Below are positions 17,642 through 26,373 of a DNA stretch of 57,964 bases, piece by piece. Under the pieces are notes generated by a model that did no database searches, was not told the DNA's origin, and saw nothing but the letters and a program-made list of their open reading frames with translations. How positions within the stretch are numbered: position 1 is the stretch's first letter; each line of letters opens with the position of its first letter. The position numbers were made by a program, and so were the translations under genes. Origin of the DNA: Kocuria sp. p3-SID1428 (lineage in GTDB: Bacteria; Actinomycetota; Actinomycetes; Actinomycetales; Micrococcaceae); assembly GCF_025149945.1 (NCBI RefSeq), contig NZ_JALXVH010000011.1, forward strand, positions 1 to 57,964, in the 5' to 3' direction.

Positions 17642-18616
17642 ATGGCCTCCACCCACGACAAGGACGACTTCCGGGCTCAGGCCCGGGGGATCGCCGACAA
17701 GCACGCCCAGGCCGACCAGCGGCAGAAGCGGCTCCTCCAGATCGGGATCGCGATCCTCGTGGTCGCGATCCTGGTCATCGCCGGACTGGTGTTCTGGCAG
17801 GTGCGCTCGCAGCGCATCCCCGAATCCGGACCCGTCCCCGCCAGCGCCAACCAGTGGGGTGGGATCGAGCTCACCGCCGACGGAATCACGAAGGACTCCT
17901 CCGATACCGACGAGGTCTCCGTGGACGACGCCGGCGACCCGCCCGAGACCCCGCCGGAAGACCCCGATGCCGAGGGCATCGTCGAGCCGGGCACGGCCGC
18001 CGAGTCCGATGAGCCCGTGCAGATCGTGATCTGGCAGGACTTCGACTGCGTGCACTGCGCGGAGTTCGAGCAGACCCATGCGGAGGACCTCGCCGAGGTG
18101 GTCGACTCGGGCGAGGCCACCGTCGAGTACCGCACCGTGAACTACCTGGACAACGCCACGTACTACTCCTCCCGGGCGGCTGCCGCCTACTACGAGGTCG
18201 CGAACCAGGTCGGCACCGATGAGGCGCTCGCCTTCCAGCAGGAGATGTTCACCCACCAGGGCACCGGCGGACTCGATGACGACGAGATCATCGAGATCGC
18301 CTCGAAGCACGGTGCAGACATCGAGCAGGCCATGGACGACAAGGACTGGCGCCCGATGGTCGACTACACCTCTGCCACGGCGCAGGCCGACGGCGTGAAC
18401 GGCACGCCTACCGCCATGGTCGACGGCGTGGTCTGGGAGCAGGGATCGAGCCTCTCCGAGGCCGTCAAGGCGGCCGCCGAGGGCAAGGACCCGAACGACG
18501 CCGCCGATGAGGCCTCGGGCTCGGCAGCGGACGACGCCTCGCAGTCGCCGTCCGCTTCGGGCTCCTCGAGCGCATCGGCGACATCCTCCGCCTCCGCGGC
18601 GGCCAGCGAGGGCTGA
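17642..18616 (+). CDS. membrane-anchored DsbA-family thiol-disulfide protein
   Basis: A 324-residue protein with a cytoplasmic N-terminus of about 32 residues, one membrane helix (about 33-56) and an extracytoplasmic thioredoxin-fold domain of the DsbA/DSBA_4 type. The active site is Cys136-Val-His-Cys139 (FDCVHCAEFE), and the cis-proline loop is NGTPTAMVDG. A linker of about 60 residues rich in Asp, Glu and Pro separates membrane and domain. The last 40 residues are Ala/Ser-rich and probably disordered. It likely forms or isomerises disulfides in exported proteins. AGAGGA precedes the ATG. A strong hairpin follows the stop. Confidence 0.88.
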   Translation: MASTHDKDDFRAQARGIADKHAQADQRQKRLLQIGIAILVVAILVIAGLVFWQVRSQRIPESGPVPASANQWGGIELTADGITKDSSDTDEVSVDDAGDPPETPPEDPDAEGIVEPGTAAESDEPVQIVIWQDFDCVHCAEFEQTHAEDLAEVVDSGEATVEYRTVNYLDNATYYSSRAAAAYYEVANQVGTDEALAFQQEMFTHQGTGGLDDDEIIEIASKHGADIEQAMDDKDWRPMVDYTSATAQADGVNGTPTAMVDGVVWEQGSSLSEAVKAAAEGKDPNDAADEASGSAADDASQSPSASGSSSASATSSASAAASEG

Positions 18617-18641
18617 GCCTGCCGAACCCGCGCGTCCACGG

Positions 18642-18670
18642 CGCCCGTCGAGCCCAGGGCTCGACGGGCG
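18642..18670 (+). terminator. GC-rich hairpin after DsbA-like gene
   Basis: CGCCCGTCGAGCCC, one unpaired A, then the exact complement: a 14-bp stem (in practice a 3-nt loop) 26 bp beyond the stop codon. No T-tract follows. Confidence 0.75.
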
Positions 18671-18728
18671 GCGTCGTGTCATCTGCGCAGTGCCCGTTAG
18701 GATGGCAGGGTCCTTCCGAAGAGGACGC

Positions 18729-18801
18729 GCCTCCTTAGCTCAGTCGGCAGAGCAGCTGCCTTGTAAACAGCAGGTCGTCGGTTCGATTCCGACAGGGGGC
18801 T
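18729..18801 (+). tRNA. tRNA-Thr (anticodon TGT)
   Basis: The cloverleaf folds as acceptor GCCTCCT/AGGGGGC, D-stem GCTC/GAGC, anticodon loop CTTGTAA with TGT at 18762-18764, variable loop AGGTC, and T-arm GTCGG-TTCGATT-CCGAC with discriminator T. CCA is not encoded. The 31-39 position of the anticodon stem is a C-A mismatch (GCTGC against ACAGC). A weak promoter, CGTGTC-N17-TAGGAT, ends at 18703. Confidence 0.95.
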
Positions 18802-18824
18802 CTGCTTGTGCCAGCATGTGATCC

Positions 18825-20198
18825 ATGATCCTGGCAGCGCTGGACATGATGGTCCCCACCCACCAGAGCACAGGGCTGTGGCGCCATCCCCGGGCACAGC
18901 CCGAGCAGTACCGGGATCTGCGGTTCTGGATCGCCCACGCGCAGAGGCTCGAGCAAGCCGGCTTCGACGCCCTGTTCCTGGCCGATGCCGCCGGGGTCTA
19001 CGACGTCTTCGACGGCTCCGGGCGCACCGCCATCCGCTCCGGTATGCAGTACCCGGCGCTGGACCCCCTGACGGCGGTCAGCGCGCTCGCTGCGGCGACC
19101 ACGACCCTCGGCTTCGGCGTGACGGCGTCGGTGAGCTACGAGCAGCCGTACCTTCTGGCACGGCGCTTCGCGAGCCTGGACCACTTCACCGACGGGCGCA
19201 TCGGCTGGAACATCGTGACCGGCTACCAGGAATCGGCCATGCGCAACCTCGGCGCCGGAGGGCAGCTGCCCCATGACGCGCGCTACGACCGGGCCGATGA
19301 GTTCATGGACGTGGTCTGCGCGCTGTGGGAAGGCACGTTCGAGCCCGGGGCGCTGCGCGCCGACTCCGCTTCCGGCGTCTACCTCGATCCCGATCTGATC
19401 CACGGGGCAGACCATGAGGGCGAGCACTTCAGCGTCCCCGGGCCCGCACTGGTGGCGCCCGGTCCGCAGCGCACCCCGTACCTCTTCCAGGCCGGCTCCT
19501 CGCCGCGCGGGATGGCCTTCGCCGCCCGCCACGCCGAGACCATGTTCTTCTCCGGGACCTCGACGGCTGGTGTTCGCAGGCTCACGGACGCAGCCCGCGC
19601 CGGGCTGGAGCGGGAGGGTCGCGGGGCCGATGCCGCCCACATGCTGATGTCGATCACGGTGATCGCAGGCAGCACCGAGGCGGAGGCCGCCGAGCGCGCG
19701 GCTTCCTACGCCCAGTACGCCGACCGCCAGGCTGCCTTGGCACTGTTCGCGGGCTGGACCGGGCTCGATCTGGCGCCCTTCGACCCGCAGACCCCGCTGT
19801 CGCAGGCAGTGGCGCAGCTGACGGATGACGGCGCGATCGAGGGCAACCGCTCCGCGCTGCAGTCCTTCCTGGAGCTGGATCCGGACCGGGACTGGACGGT
19901 GGGGGAGGTGGCCGCGCACATGTGCCTGGGCGCTCGCGGCCCCGTCGTGATCGGCTCGGGCGCCACGGTGGCCGATGAGCTCGAGCGCTGGATGGCGGAG
20001 GCCGGCGTGGACGGCTTCAACATCGACTACGGCCTGCGCGACGTGGATATGACGGCCTTCGCCGAGCACGTGAGCCCCGAACTGCGCCGCCGCGGGCACC
20101 TGCCCGAAGGATCCCGACCGGGTTCGACGCTGCGCGGGCGCCTCACAGGAGCCGATCACCTGCCGAGCGCCCACCCCGGGGCCGCGTTCCGACGCTGA
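18825..20198 (+). CDS. FMN-dependent monooxygenase, NtaA/SnaA/DszA family
   Basis: A 457-residue luciferase-like TIM-barrel monooxygenase that uses FMNH2 from a separate flavin reductase. The NtaA/SnaA/DszA subgroup is indicated by HQSTGLWRHP at the N-terminus, FLADAAGVYD, the hallmark DGRIGWNIVTGY and FQAGSSPRGMAFAARHAETMF. Members oxidise chelators, sulfur compounds or other small organic molecules. The substrate here cannot be told. No reductase or transporter partner is adjacent. It starts 24 bp after the tRNA. Neither the ATG at 18825 nor the in-frame ATG at 18846 has a ribosome-binding site, so the start is uncertain. Confidence 0.9.
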   Translation: MILAALDMMVPTHQSTGLWRHPRAQPEQYRDLRFWIAHAQRLEQAGFDALFLADAAGVYDVFDGSGRTAIRSGMQYPALDPLTAVSALAAATTTLGFGVTASVSYEQPYLLARRFASLDHFTDGRIGWNIVTGYQESAMRNLGAGGQLPHDARYDRADEFMDVVCALWEGTFEPGALRADSASGVYLDPDLIHGADHEGEHFSVPGPALVAPGPQRTPYLFQAGSSPRGMAFAARHAETMFFSGTSTAGVRRLTDAARAGLEREGRGADAAHMLMSITVIAGSTEAEAAERAASYAQYADRQAALALFAGWTGLDLAPFDPQTPLSQAVAQLTDDGAIEGNRSALQSFLELDPDRDWTVGEVAAHMCLGARGPVVIGSGATVADELERWMAEAGVDGFNIDYGLRDVDMTAFAEHVSPELRRRGHLPEGSRPGSTLRGRLTGADHLPSAHPGAAFRR

Positions 20199-20225
20199 GG
20201 CGGCTCGTCGCGTCTCGGGCGCAGA

Positions 20226-20256
20226 AGCGGCCCCCGACGGACGGTCGGGGGCCGCT
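20226..20256. terminator. bidirectional hairpin between convergent genes
   Basis: A 13-bp perfect stem (AGCGGCCCCCGAC and its complement) with the loop GGACG lies between the monooxygenase stop and the stop of the leftward TIGR03085 gene. Confidence 0.8.
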
Positions 20257-20272
20257 GGCGATCGTGACGGGG

Positions 20273-20875
20273 TCACTCGTCGGTGATGGCGACCTCTGCC
20301 TGCTCGCGGCGGCCGAAGGCCCACAGCAGCAGCTCGGACGGGGTGCCGCGCACGATGCGCACGGTGGAGGTCTTGGCCTTGCCGCCGCTCACGGAGCCGT
20401 AGCCGTTGGCCACGAGCAGCACCGAGTCCTGCTCGGGGCGCAGCAGCGGCTTGCCCATGAGCTTGAGGGCGGCCCACAGATCACGCTCCTCCTCCTGCAG
20501 CAGCTGACGGCGATGCCAGCTCTCCTGGGCGCGGCGCACGTCCTCGTGGTGGACGAAGAACTCGGCGGTGTTCATGCGCTTGTCCAGCGGCCCCAGCCGC
20601 GCCGGGGAGTAGACGGCCGGCTTCTCGACCTTGGCCACCAGCTCGGCCCAGTCCTGGCCGCGCAGCTGGGCGTCGGCCTCCTGCGCCCGCTTGGTCAGCA
20701 CCGGGATCTTGGGCAGGACCGTGCCTGCGATGAGGTCCGGGCGGGAATCCCGCTCGATCAGATGGACGGCGAGGTCACGGGTGAGCCAGCCCTCGCACAG
20801 GGTGGGGGCCTCCGGGCCCACGCGACGCAGCAGTGCTGCCAGGTGACGGCGCTCGACGACGGCGAAATTGGTCAC
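20273..20875 (-). CDS. TIGR03085 / mycothiol-dependent maleylpyruvate isomerase-like protein
   Basis: A 200-residue actinobacterial protein with a DinB/maleylpyruvate-isomerase-like four-helix N-terminal domain and a conserved C-terminal part (TIGR03085 type). Candidate metal ligands are His in LAVHLIERD and His in FVHHEDVRRA. The opening ERRHLAALLRRVGPEAPTLCEGW matches family style. Function is unknown; a role with mycothiol is only suspected for the superfamily. The start is GTG at 20875, chosen because AGGAG lies 5 nt upstream. Longer in-frame starts would add about 44 residues of low-complexity sequence. Confidence 0.82.
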   Translation of the reverse strand: MTNFAVVERRHLAALLRRVGPEAPTLCEGWLTRDLAVHLIERDSRPDLIAGTVLPKIPVLTKRAQEADAQLRGQDWAELVAKVEKPAVYSPARLGPLDKRMNTAEFFVHHEDVRRAQESWHRRQLLQEEERDLWAALKLMGKPLLRPEQDSVLLVANGYGSVSGGKAKTSTVRIVRGTPSELLLWAFGRREQAEVAITDE

Positions 20876-21090
20876 TTCATCTCCTCTCGGCGGGCTCCGG
20901 CTGCCCGGGGCGCGCTCTCGCGATGGCTGATGCGATGCCTCATGCCCCAACGTATCGGCGCTCGCGAAGGCAGGGGAACCGGGCACGGCCCAACGGCTCG
21001 GATGCACAGGACATTCCCATCCGGCAGCCGCGACGGCGGCCGTGCGCCCACAAGGGAGCCCTGCTCACGTGGAAAGAGGGCCTCGCACGA

Positions 21091-21134
21091 GCAGAGCCCT
21101 CCGAGAGGCAGCGGGGCATCACGGAGGGCTCTGC
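21091..21134 (-). terminator. hairpin after tct operon
   Basis: A 13-bp perfect stem GCAGAGCCCTCCG with an 18-nt loop begins 16 bp past the tctA stop on the minus strand. The rest of the 274-bp gap (20876-21149) shows no gene. Confidence 0.7.
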
Positions 21135-21149
21135 GGCAGCCGAGTCGGC

Positions 21150-22655
21150 TCAGATGTCGCGACTCGTGCGGCTGCGCACCTTCGCCCGGATCGCCAGCAG
21201 CAGCACCACCGCGAGCACGCCGTACATGACCCAGGTGATGGGCCCGTCGATGAGCACGCTCGGATCCCCGTTGGAGGAGACCAGGGCATCGCGCAGCGAG
21301 GTCTCGGCCAGCGGGCCCAGGACCATGCCGATGATCAGCGGCGCCATGGGGTAGTCGTCGATCCGCATCACGAAGCCGATCACGCCGATCACGAGCAGCA
21401 GGCTCAGGTCGAACAGCGAGCTGGATGCCGCGTACACGCCCAGCCCGCAGAAGACCATGATCCCGGCGTACAGGTACGGCGTGGGGATCACCAGCAGCTT
21501 GGCCCACAGCTGGGCGAACGGCAGGTTGATGATCAGCAGGACGATCATGGCGATGAAGAAGCTGGCCAGCAGCGCCCAGACCAGCTCGGAGGAGCGCTCG
21601 AAGAGCAGAGGGCCGGGCTGCAGGCCGTACTGGCGGAAGGCCGCCAGCATCATGGCCGCAGTGGCCGAGATCGGCAGGCCCAGGGCCAGCAGGGCGCCCA
21701 TGGCCATGCTCGTGGTCGAGTTGCCAGCAGCCTCCGGGGCCGCCAGGCCGCGAATCGCGCCCTTGCCGAACTGCGGATCACGACGACGGCGGTCGAGCGA
21801 TCGCTCGGTGCCGTAGGCCAGGAACGTGGGGATCTCCGACCCGCCTGCGGGGATCACGCCGAAGGGCAGGCCGATCGCCGTGCCGCGTCCCCAGGCCGGC
21901 AGCGCCTCGCGGAACTCCCGTCCGGAGAGCCAGGTGCGGCCCTTCGAGACGATCATCTCGGAGCCCGGCTGGTGCCGGGCGATCGTGGCGAAGTGGATGA
22001 CCTCTCCCACCGCCAGCACCGCCACCGTGACCGTGATCAGGGAGACGCCGTCGAAGAGGCTCTGCGAGTCTGCCGTGAAGCGCGGAATGCCCGTCACCGA
22101 ATCGATGCCGATGACCGCGATCCCCAGACCCAGCAGCAGCGACAGCAGACCCTTGACCGCCGAGTCGGTGACCACGGACGAGGTCGCGGCGAAGGCGAAC
22201 AGGGCCAGCGCGAAGTACTCGGCCGGACCGAAGCTGGTGGAGAAGGCGGCCAGCCACGGCGCCACGAAGACCAGCAGGATCGAGCCGGTGAAGCCTCCGA
22301 TGAAGGCGCCGATGGCCGCGGTGGCCAGCGCCTGCGGAGCGCGGCCGTCCTTGGCCATGCGGTGGCCCTCGAAAGTCGAGGCGATCGCCGAGCCCTGGCC
22401 GGGCGTGTTCATGAGGATGCCCATGGTGGAATCGCCGAACAGGCCGCCGAAGTACACGCCGGAGAACATGATGAACGCGGCTGTGGGCTCCAGCGCGAAG
22501 GTGATCGGCAGCAGCAGGGCCACCGCCATGGACGATCCGAGTCCCGGGATGACGCCCACGGCGGTGCCCAGGAGGCAGCCGGCGACGACCCAGATGAGGT
22601 TGGTCCACGTCAGGGCTCCGGCGAAGCCGTCAGCAAGCAGCGACAGGGAATCCAT
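21150..22655 (-). CDS. tctA: tripartite tricarboxylate transporter, TctA large membrane subunit
   Basis: A 501-residue polytopic permease (about 12 membrane helices) of the TctA family. It moves di- or tricarboxylates delivered by the binding protein, driven by an ion gradient. Conserved segments are the N-terminal GVIPGLGSSMAVALLLP and GILMNTPGQGSAIASTFEGH, the central GVIPAGGSEIPTFLAYG, and PEAAGNSTTSMAMGALLALGLP. Length matches the family. It is last in the operon, and its ATG overlaps the TctB stop by one base (TGATG). The natural substrate cannot be inferred. Confidence 0.95.
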   Translation of the reverse strand: MDSLSLLADGFAGALTWTNLIWVVAGCLLGTAVGVIPGLGSSMAVALLLPITFALEPTAAFIMFSGVYFGGLFGDSTMGILMNTPGQGSAIASTFEGHRMAKDGRAPQALATAAIGAFIGGFTGSILLVFVAPWLAAFSTSFGPAEYFALALFAFAATSSVVTDSAVKGLLSLLLGLGIAVIGIDSVTGIPRFTADSQSLFDGVSLITVTVAVLAVGEVIHFATIARHQPGSEMIVSKGRTWLSGREFREALPAWGRGTAIGLPFGVIPAGGSEIPTFLAYGTERSLDRRRRDPQFGKGAIRGLAAPEAAGNSTTSMAMGALLALGLPISATAAMMLAAFRQYGLQPGPLLFERSSELVWALLASFFIAMIVLLIINLPFAQLWAKLLVIPTPYLYAGIMVFCGLGVYAASSSLFDLSLLLVIGVIGFVMRIDDYPMAPLIIGMVLGPLAETSLRDALVSSNGDPSVLIDGPITWVMYGVLAVVLLLAIRAKVRSRTSRDI

Positions 22656-23158
22656 CAGAACGCACCTCCCAGGATGCCGGAGGGCAGGCTCAGGCCCAGC
22701 CCCATGTCGAAGCCGATGTAGGCCAGCGAGCTGATCGTCAGACCCACGACCGCGGCGGTCAGCGGGCTGCGATTGCCGAAGCCTCGGGTCACGCACCAGA
22801 ACAGCACGGCGGCGGCCAGCACCCAGCCGAGCAGCCGCAGCGTGAGGATGAAGACGATGAACCCGCCCACGGTCCAGGCCAATGCGGCCCAGTCGAATCG
22901 GGGCTCCGCAGGCGCGTCCTCCGCGCTGTGCGCGTCGGCGGGCTGCGCGGCACGGGTCTCGCGCACGATGCGCACCAGCTCCATGGCCAGCAGCAGGTAC
23001 ATCAGCCCGACGATGATCGCGGGGAAGAAGCGGGGGCCCGGGAAGTCCGTGGACTCCGGGACCTCGATCAGGAACAGGTTCACCAGCAGATAGGTGGCGA
23101 AGGCGAACAGGATCGCGGGAGTCAGCAGCTCCCGGATCGGGGACGCTGCGCGGCTCAT
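22655..23158 (-). CDS. tctB: tripartite tricarboxylate transporter, TctB small membrane subunit
   Basis: A 167-residue protein with four predicted membrane helices and a polar loop of about 25 residues (ETRAAQPADAHSAEDAP) after the second. This is the expected topology for TctB, the small partner of the TctA permease. The sequence is weakly conserved in this family, so position between tctC and tctA is the main support. The ATG at 23158 overlaps the tctC stop (ATGA). Confidence 0.9.
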   Translation of the reverse strand: MSRAASPIRELLTPAILFAFATYLLVNLFLIEVPESTDFPGPRFFPAIIVGLMYLLLAMELVRIVRETRAAQPADAHSAEDAPAEPRFDWAALAWTVGGFIVFILTLRLLGWVLAAAVLFWCVTRGFGNRSPLTAAVVGLTISSLAYIGFDMGLGLSLPSGILGGAF

Positions 23159-24168
23159 ATGCCCATCTCCTCGTACAGCCCGGAGATGCGCTCGCGCTCC
23201 TGCTCCAGGAAGGTGGTCAGCTCCTCGCCGAAGATCCGGTTCTCGGCCCAGTGGTAGCGCTGCACGGCCTCGGCCCATTCGGGAGTGTCGATGGTCTCGC
23301 GGATCACGGTCACGAGCTCTGACTTCTCCTCGTCGGAGATCGCCGGAGGGGCGGCGAGCAGGCGCCAGTTGGTCAGGGTAACGTCGTGGCCCTGCTCCAC
23401 GGTGGTGGGGATCTCGATCCCCTCGACCGGCTCGGGAGCCACGAGGGCCAGCGCCCTCAGGTTCCCGGACTCGATCTGATCCACGTTGTCCGGGTAGCCG
23501 CCGGCGGCCGCCATGGCGGTGCCGTTGAGCAGCGCCTGGATGGCCTCGCCACCTCCATCCGAGGACACGAACTGCAGCTTGGACAGGTCGACTCCCGACT
23601 TCATGGCCAGGTCGGTGATCACGAGCTGGTCGAAGGAGCCTCCGCCGGTCCACGGCACCGTGCCCGGGGCGGCCTTCCAATCGGCCACGAGGTCGTCGAG
23701 GGTCTCATAGGGCGAGTCCCCGGGCACGACGATCACGCCGAGCTCCTCGACCACCACGGCCAGGGGCGTGACGTCGTCGAGGGTCACGTCCGTGTCGTAC
23801 TGGATCGTGGCCGCGAGCTGGCCGGTGCCGCCGACCATCATGGTCTGCGGGTCCCCGCTGAGGGTGGTCATGTTGGACAGCGCGATCGTGCCGCCGGCAC
23901 CCGGCATGTTCACGACCTGCGTGTTGTTGATGATCGAGTGCTCGCGCTGGATCATCTGCATCTCACGGGCGATGGTGTCCCATCCGCCGCCCGCGGCGGC
24001 CGGGGCGATGATCGTGAGGCTCGAGCGCAGATCGGTTCCGGAGGTGCGCGAGGTGATCGAGCCGTAGGCCGCGGTGCCGAAGGATCCGAGTGCGACGACC
24101 GCACCCAGCCCCTTCAGCACGGCCCGGCGACCCGGGGGACCTGACTCGGGTGCTTCCTGTGAATCCAC
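23155..24168 (-). CDS. tctC: tripartite tricarboxylate transporter, TctC solute-binding protein
   Basis: A 337-residue Bug/TctC receptor. The N-terminus has a twin-arginine (PGRRAVLKG) and a hydrophobic stretch without a lipobox Cys, suggesting Tat-type export and membrane anchoring or release. The domain shows IIAPAAAGGGWDTIAREM, the conserved N-terminal ligand loop, then VNMPGAGGTIAL and a PWTGGGSFDQL loop. It begins with GTG, and AGGAG lies 7 nt upstream. It is first of the tctCBA operon. No TctDE two-component system is nearby, so regulation is not visible. Confidence 0.92.
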   Translation of the reverse strand: MDSQEAPESGPPGRRAVLKGLGAVVALGSFGTAAYGSITSRTSGTDLRSSLTIIAPAAAGGGWDTIAREMQMIQREHSIINNTQVVNMPGAGGTIALSNMTTLSGDPQTMMVGGTGQLAATIQYDTDVTLDDVTPLAVVVEELGVIVVPGDSPYETLDDLVADWKAAPGTVPWTGGGSFDQLVITDLAMKSGVDLSKLQFVSSDGGGEAIQALLNGTAMAAAGGYPDNVDQIESGNLRALALVAPEPVEGIEIPTTVEQGHDVTLTNWRLLAAPPAISDEEKSELVTVIRETIDTPEWAEAVQRYHWAENRIFGEELTTFLEQERERISGLYEEMGI

Positions 24169-24306
24169 GGGAGGGCTCCTGCTGGTACGTGGCGCAGCCG
24201 CAGGTCAGGGGTGGTGGCCTCCCGACCGGCGGCTGATGGTGTGCGCCATGCTACATGTGAACTCGCCCACAATCGCATCTGAGCGCACCGCCGGCAGGAC
24301 CCGCGA

Positions 24307-26373
24307 TCACTGCTTCTCGAGCGAACCGGTCAGGGTCTCCGGCTCCTCGGGCGGCTCGTCGCTGAACTGGCTCTCGTAGAGCGCGCGGTAGGCCCCCTCC
24401 CTGCCCATCAGCTCATCGTGGGAGCCCTGCTCGATGATCCGGCCGCCGCTCATCACCAGGATGGTGTCGGCATCGCGGATCGTGGAGAGGCGGTGGGCGA
24501 TCACGAACGACGTGCGGCCCCGGCGCAGCGCGGCCATGGCCTTCTGCACCGCGACCTCCGTGCGGGTGTCCACCGACGAGGTCGCCTCGTCCAGGATCAG
24601 CAGGGCGGGCGCTGCCAGGAAGGCCCGGGCGATCGTGATGAGCTGGCGCTCGCCGGCGGAGATGCTGCCGCCGTCGTCGTCCAGCACGGTCTCATAGCCT
24701 TCGGGCAGCGAGCGCACGAGGCGGTCCACGGACGTGGCTCGGGCGGCCTCCTCGACCTCTTCGTCAGTGGCCTCCAGGCGCCCGTAGCGGATGTTCTCGC
24801 GGATGGTCCCCGTGAACAGCCACGCGTCCTGCAGGACCATGCCCACCTGCGAGCGCAGCTGCGCCCTGGTCATCTCCCGGACGTCGGTGCCGTCCAGGGT
24901 GATGCGCCCGGAGTCGATCTCGTAGAAGCGCATCACCAGGTTGACCAGGGTGGTCTTGCCGGCGCCGGTGGGGCCCACGATCGCGACCGTGCGTCCCGGC
25001 TCGGCGGTGAAGGAGAGGTCCTCGATCAGCGGCTCGTCGGGCTGATAGGAGAAGTCCACGTGCTCGAAGCGCACGCGGCCCTCGGTGCGCTCGGGCATCA
25101 GCGCGGGTGCCGACTCCGGGTCCTGCTCCGGGGCGTCCAGCAGCTCGAAGACGCGCTCGGCCGAGGCCACGCCCGACTGGATCTGCGTGGCCATCGAGGC
25201 GACCTGCGACAGCGGCTGATTGAACTCGCGGGAGTACTGGATGAAGGCCGTGGCCGCACCCAGGGTCATGGACCCCGACACCACGCGCATCCCGCCGACG
25301 ACGACGATGCCCACGTAGGACAGCCAGGAGACGAACTGCATGATCGGCATGATCGTCCCGGAGACGAACTGGGCGGCGAACGCCGAGCGGTAGAGGTCGT
25401 CGTTGCGGCGGTCGAAGTCCCGGGCCATGTCCTCCTCGCGGCCGAAGACGGTCACGAGCTGGTGGCCGGTGAAGTCCTCCTCGATCTGGCCGTTCAGCGC
25501 GCCGGTGGCCGCCCACTGCTTGCCGAAGTGCTTCTGGGCGCGCGAGCCCACGATCCCCGCCGCGGCGGCGGACAGGGGGAGGGCGATCAGGGCCACGAGG
25601 GCCAGCTGCCAGGACAGCACGAACATCATGATCAGGATGCCGAGCACTCGCATGATGTTCTCGAGAAGCGACGAGAACGTCTGCTGCAGGGCGGTCTGGA
25701 CGTTGTCGACGTCGTTGGTCACCCGTGACATCACGTCTCCGCGGCGGCGGGTGTCGAAGTAGCTCAGCGGGATCCGGTGCAGCTTGTCCTCGACCTGGGC
25801 GCGCAGGTCCCGGATGATCCGCACCGAGATCGCATTGAGGATCCGGCCCTGGGCCCACTGCAGGATCGAGGCCACCAGGTACATGACCAGCACGAGCAGG
25901 ATCAGCGTGCCCAGCCGCCCGAAGTCCACGCCGGAGCCGGGGTCCAGGGCCATGGTCGAGAAGACGTCGGCCAGGGAGTCGCGCCCCTCGGCGCGCAGAC
26001 CGTCGAGGACCTCCTGCTGGGTGGCATCCGGCGGGAGATCCCGGGAGAGCACGCCGGCGAAGACGACGTCGGTGGCCCGTCCGAGCAGCATGGGAGCCAG
26101 CACGGAGAGCGCGACGGATCCCGTGATGAACACGAGCACCACGGACAGCCCGGCCTTGAAGTCGACCATGAGGCCGCCGAGGCGGCGCACCGAGGGCCAG
26201 AAGCTGCGCGGCTTGCGCGCGGGGGCCCCGGCGCCCCAGCCGTCGCCGGCGGGCGCGGCGTCGTCGGGGTCGATCTCCGGGGAGATCAGGGGCTCGTCCT
26301 TCAGGGCCTCGGTCCCGGTGGCGGCCTCGGCCTCTGCGCGACGGGCCCCGCTGGAGGATGTGCTGGGGCTCAT
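24307..26373 (-). CDS. heterodimeric ABC exporter, half-transporter with catalytic Walker B
   Basis: A 688-residue type IV ABC half-exporter. A 60-residue disordered N-terminus precedes six membrane helices (about 70-390) and the nucleotide-binding domain. Walker A is GPTGAGKTT near residue 467, the Q-loop is QVGMVLQDAW, Walker B is LLILDEATSSVD with catalytic Glu596, and the H-loop is IAHRLSTI. The signature motif is ISAGERQ rather than LSGGQ, the deviation expected on the half that completes the degenerate site of a heterodimer. Its ATG overlaps the stop of the partner gene (ATGA). This architecture matches TM287/288, BmrCD and EfrCD-type drug or lipid exporters. The substrate is unknown. 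Confidence 0.93.
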   Translation of the reverse strand: MSPSTSSSGARRAEAEAATGTEALKDEPLISPEIDPDDAAPAGDGWGAGAPARKPRSFWPSVRRLGGLMVDFKAGLSVVLVFITGSVALSVLAPMLLGRATDVVFAGVLSRDLPPDATQQEVLDGLRAEGRDSLADVFSTMALDPGSGVDFGRLGTLILLVLVMYLVASILQWAQGRILNAISVRIIRDLRAQVEDKLHRIPLSYFDTRRRGDVMSRVTNDVDNVQTALQQTFSSLLENIMRVLGILIMMFVLSWQLALVALIALPLSAAAAGIVGSRAQKHFGKQWAATGALNGQIEEDFTGHQLVTVFGREEDMARDFDRRNDDLYRSAFAAQFVSGTIMPIMQFVSWLSYVGIVVVGGMRVVSGSMTLGAATAFIQYSREFNQPLSQVASMATQIQSGVASAERVFELLDAPEQDPESAPALMPERTEGRVRFEHVDFSYQPDEPLIEDLSFTAEPGRTVAIVGPTGAGKTTLVNLVMRFYEIDSGRITLDGTDVREMTRAQLRSQVGMVLQDAWLFTGTIRENIRYGRLEATDEEVEEAARATSVDRLVRSLPEGYETVLDDDGGSISAGERQLITIARAFLAAPALLILDEATSSVDTRTEVAVQKAMAALRRGRTSFVIAHRLSTIRDADTILVMSGGRIIEQGSHDELMGREGAYRALYESQFSDEPPEEPETLTGSLEKQ

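Noticed and set aside
17431..17661. Longer otsA start including about 77 more residues
   Set aside because: The added sequence is Arg/Ser/Pro-rich, overlaps the divergent promoter region, and the GGAGGAG-GTG signal fits the normal OtsA length.
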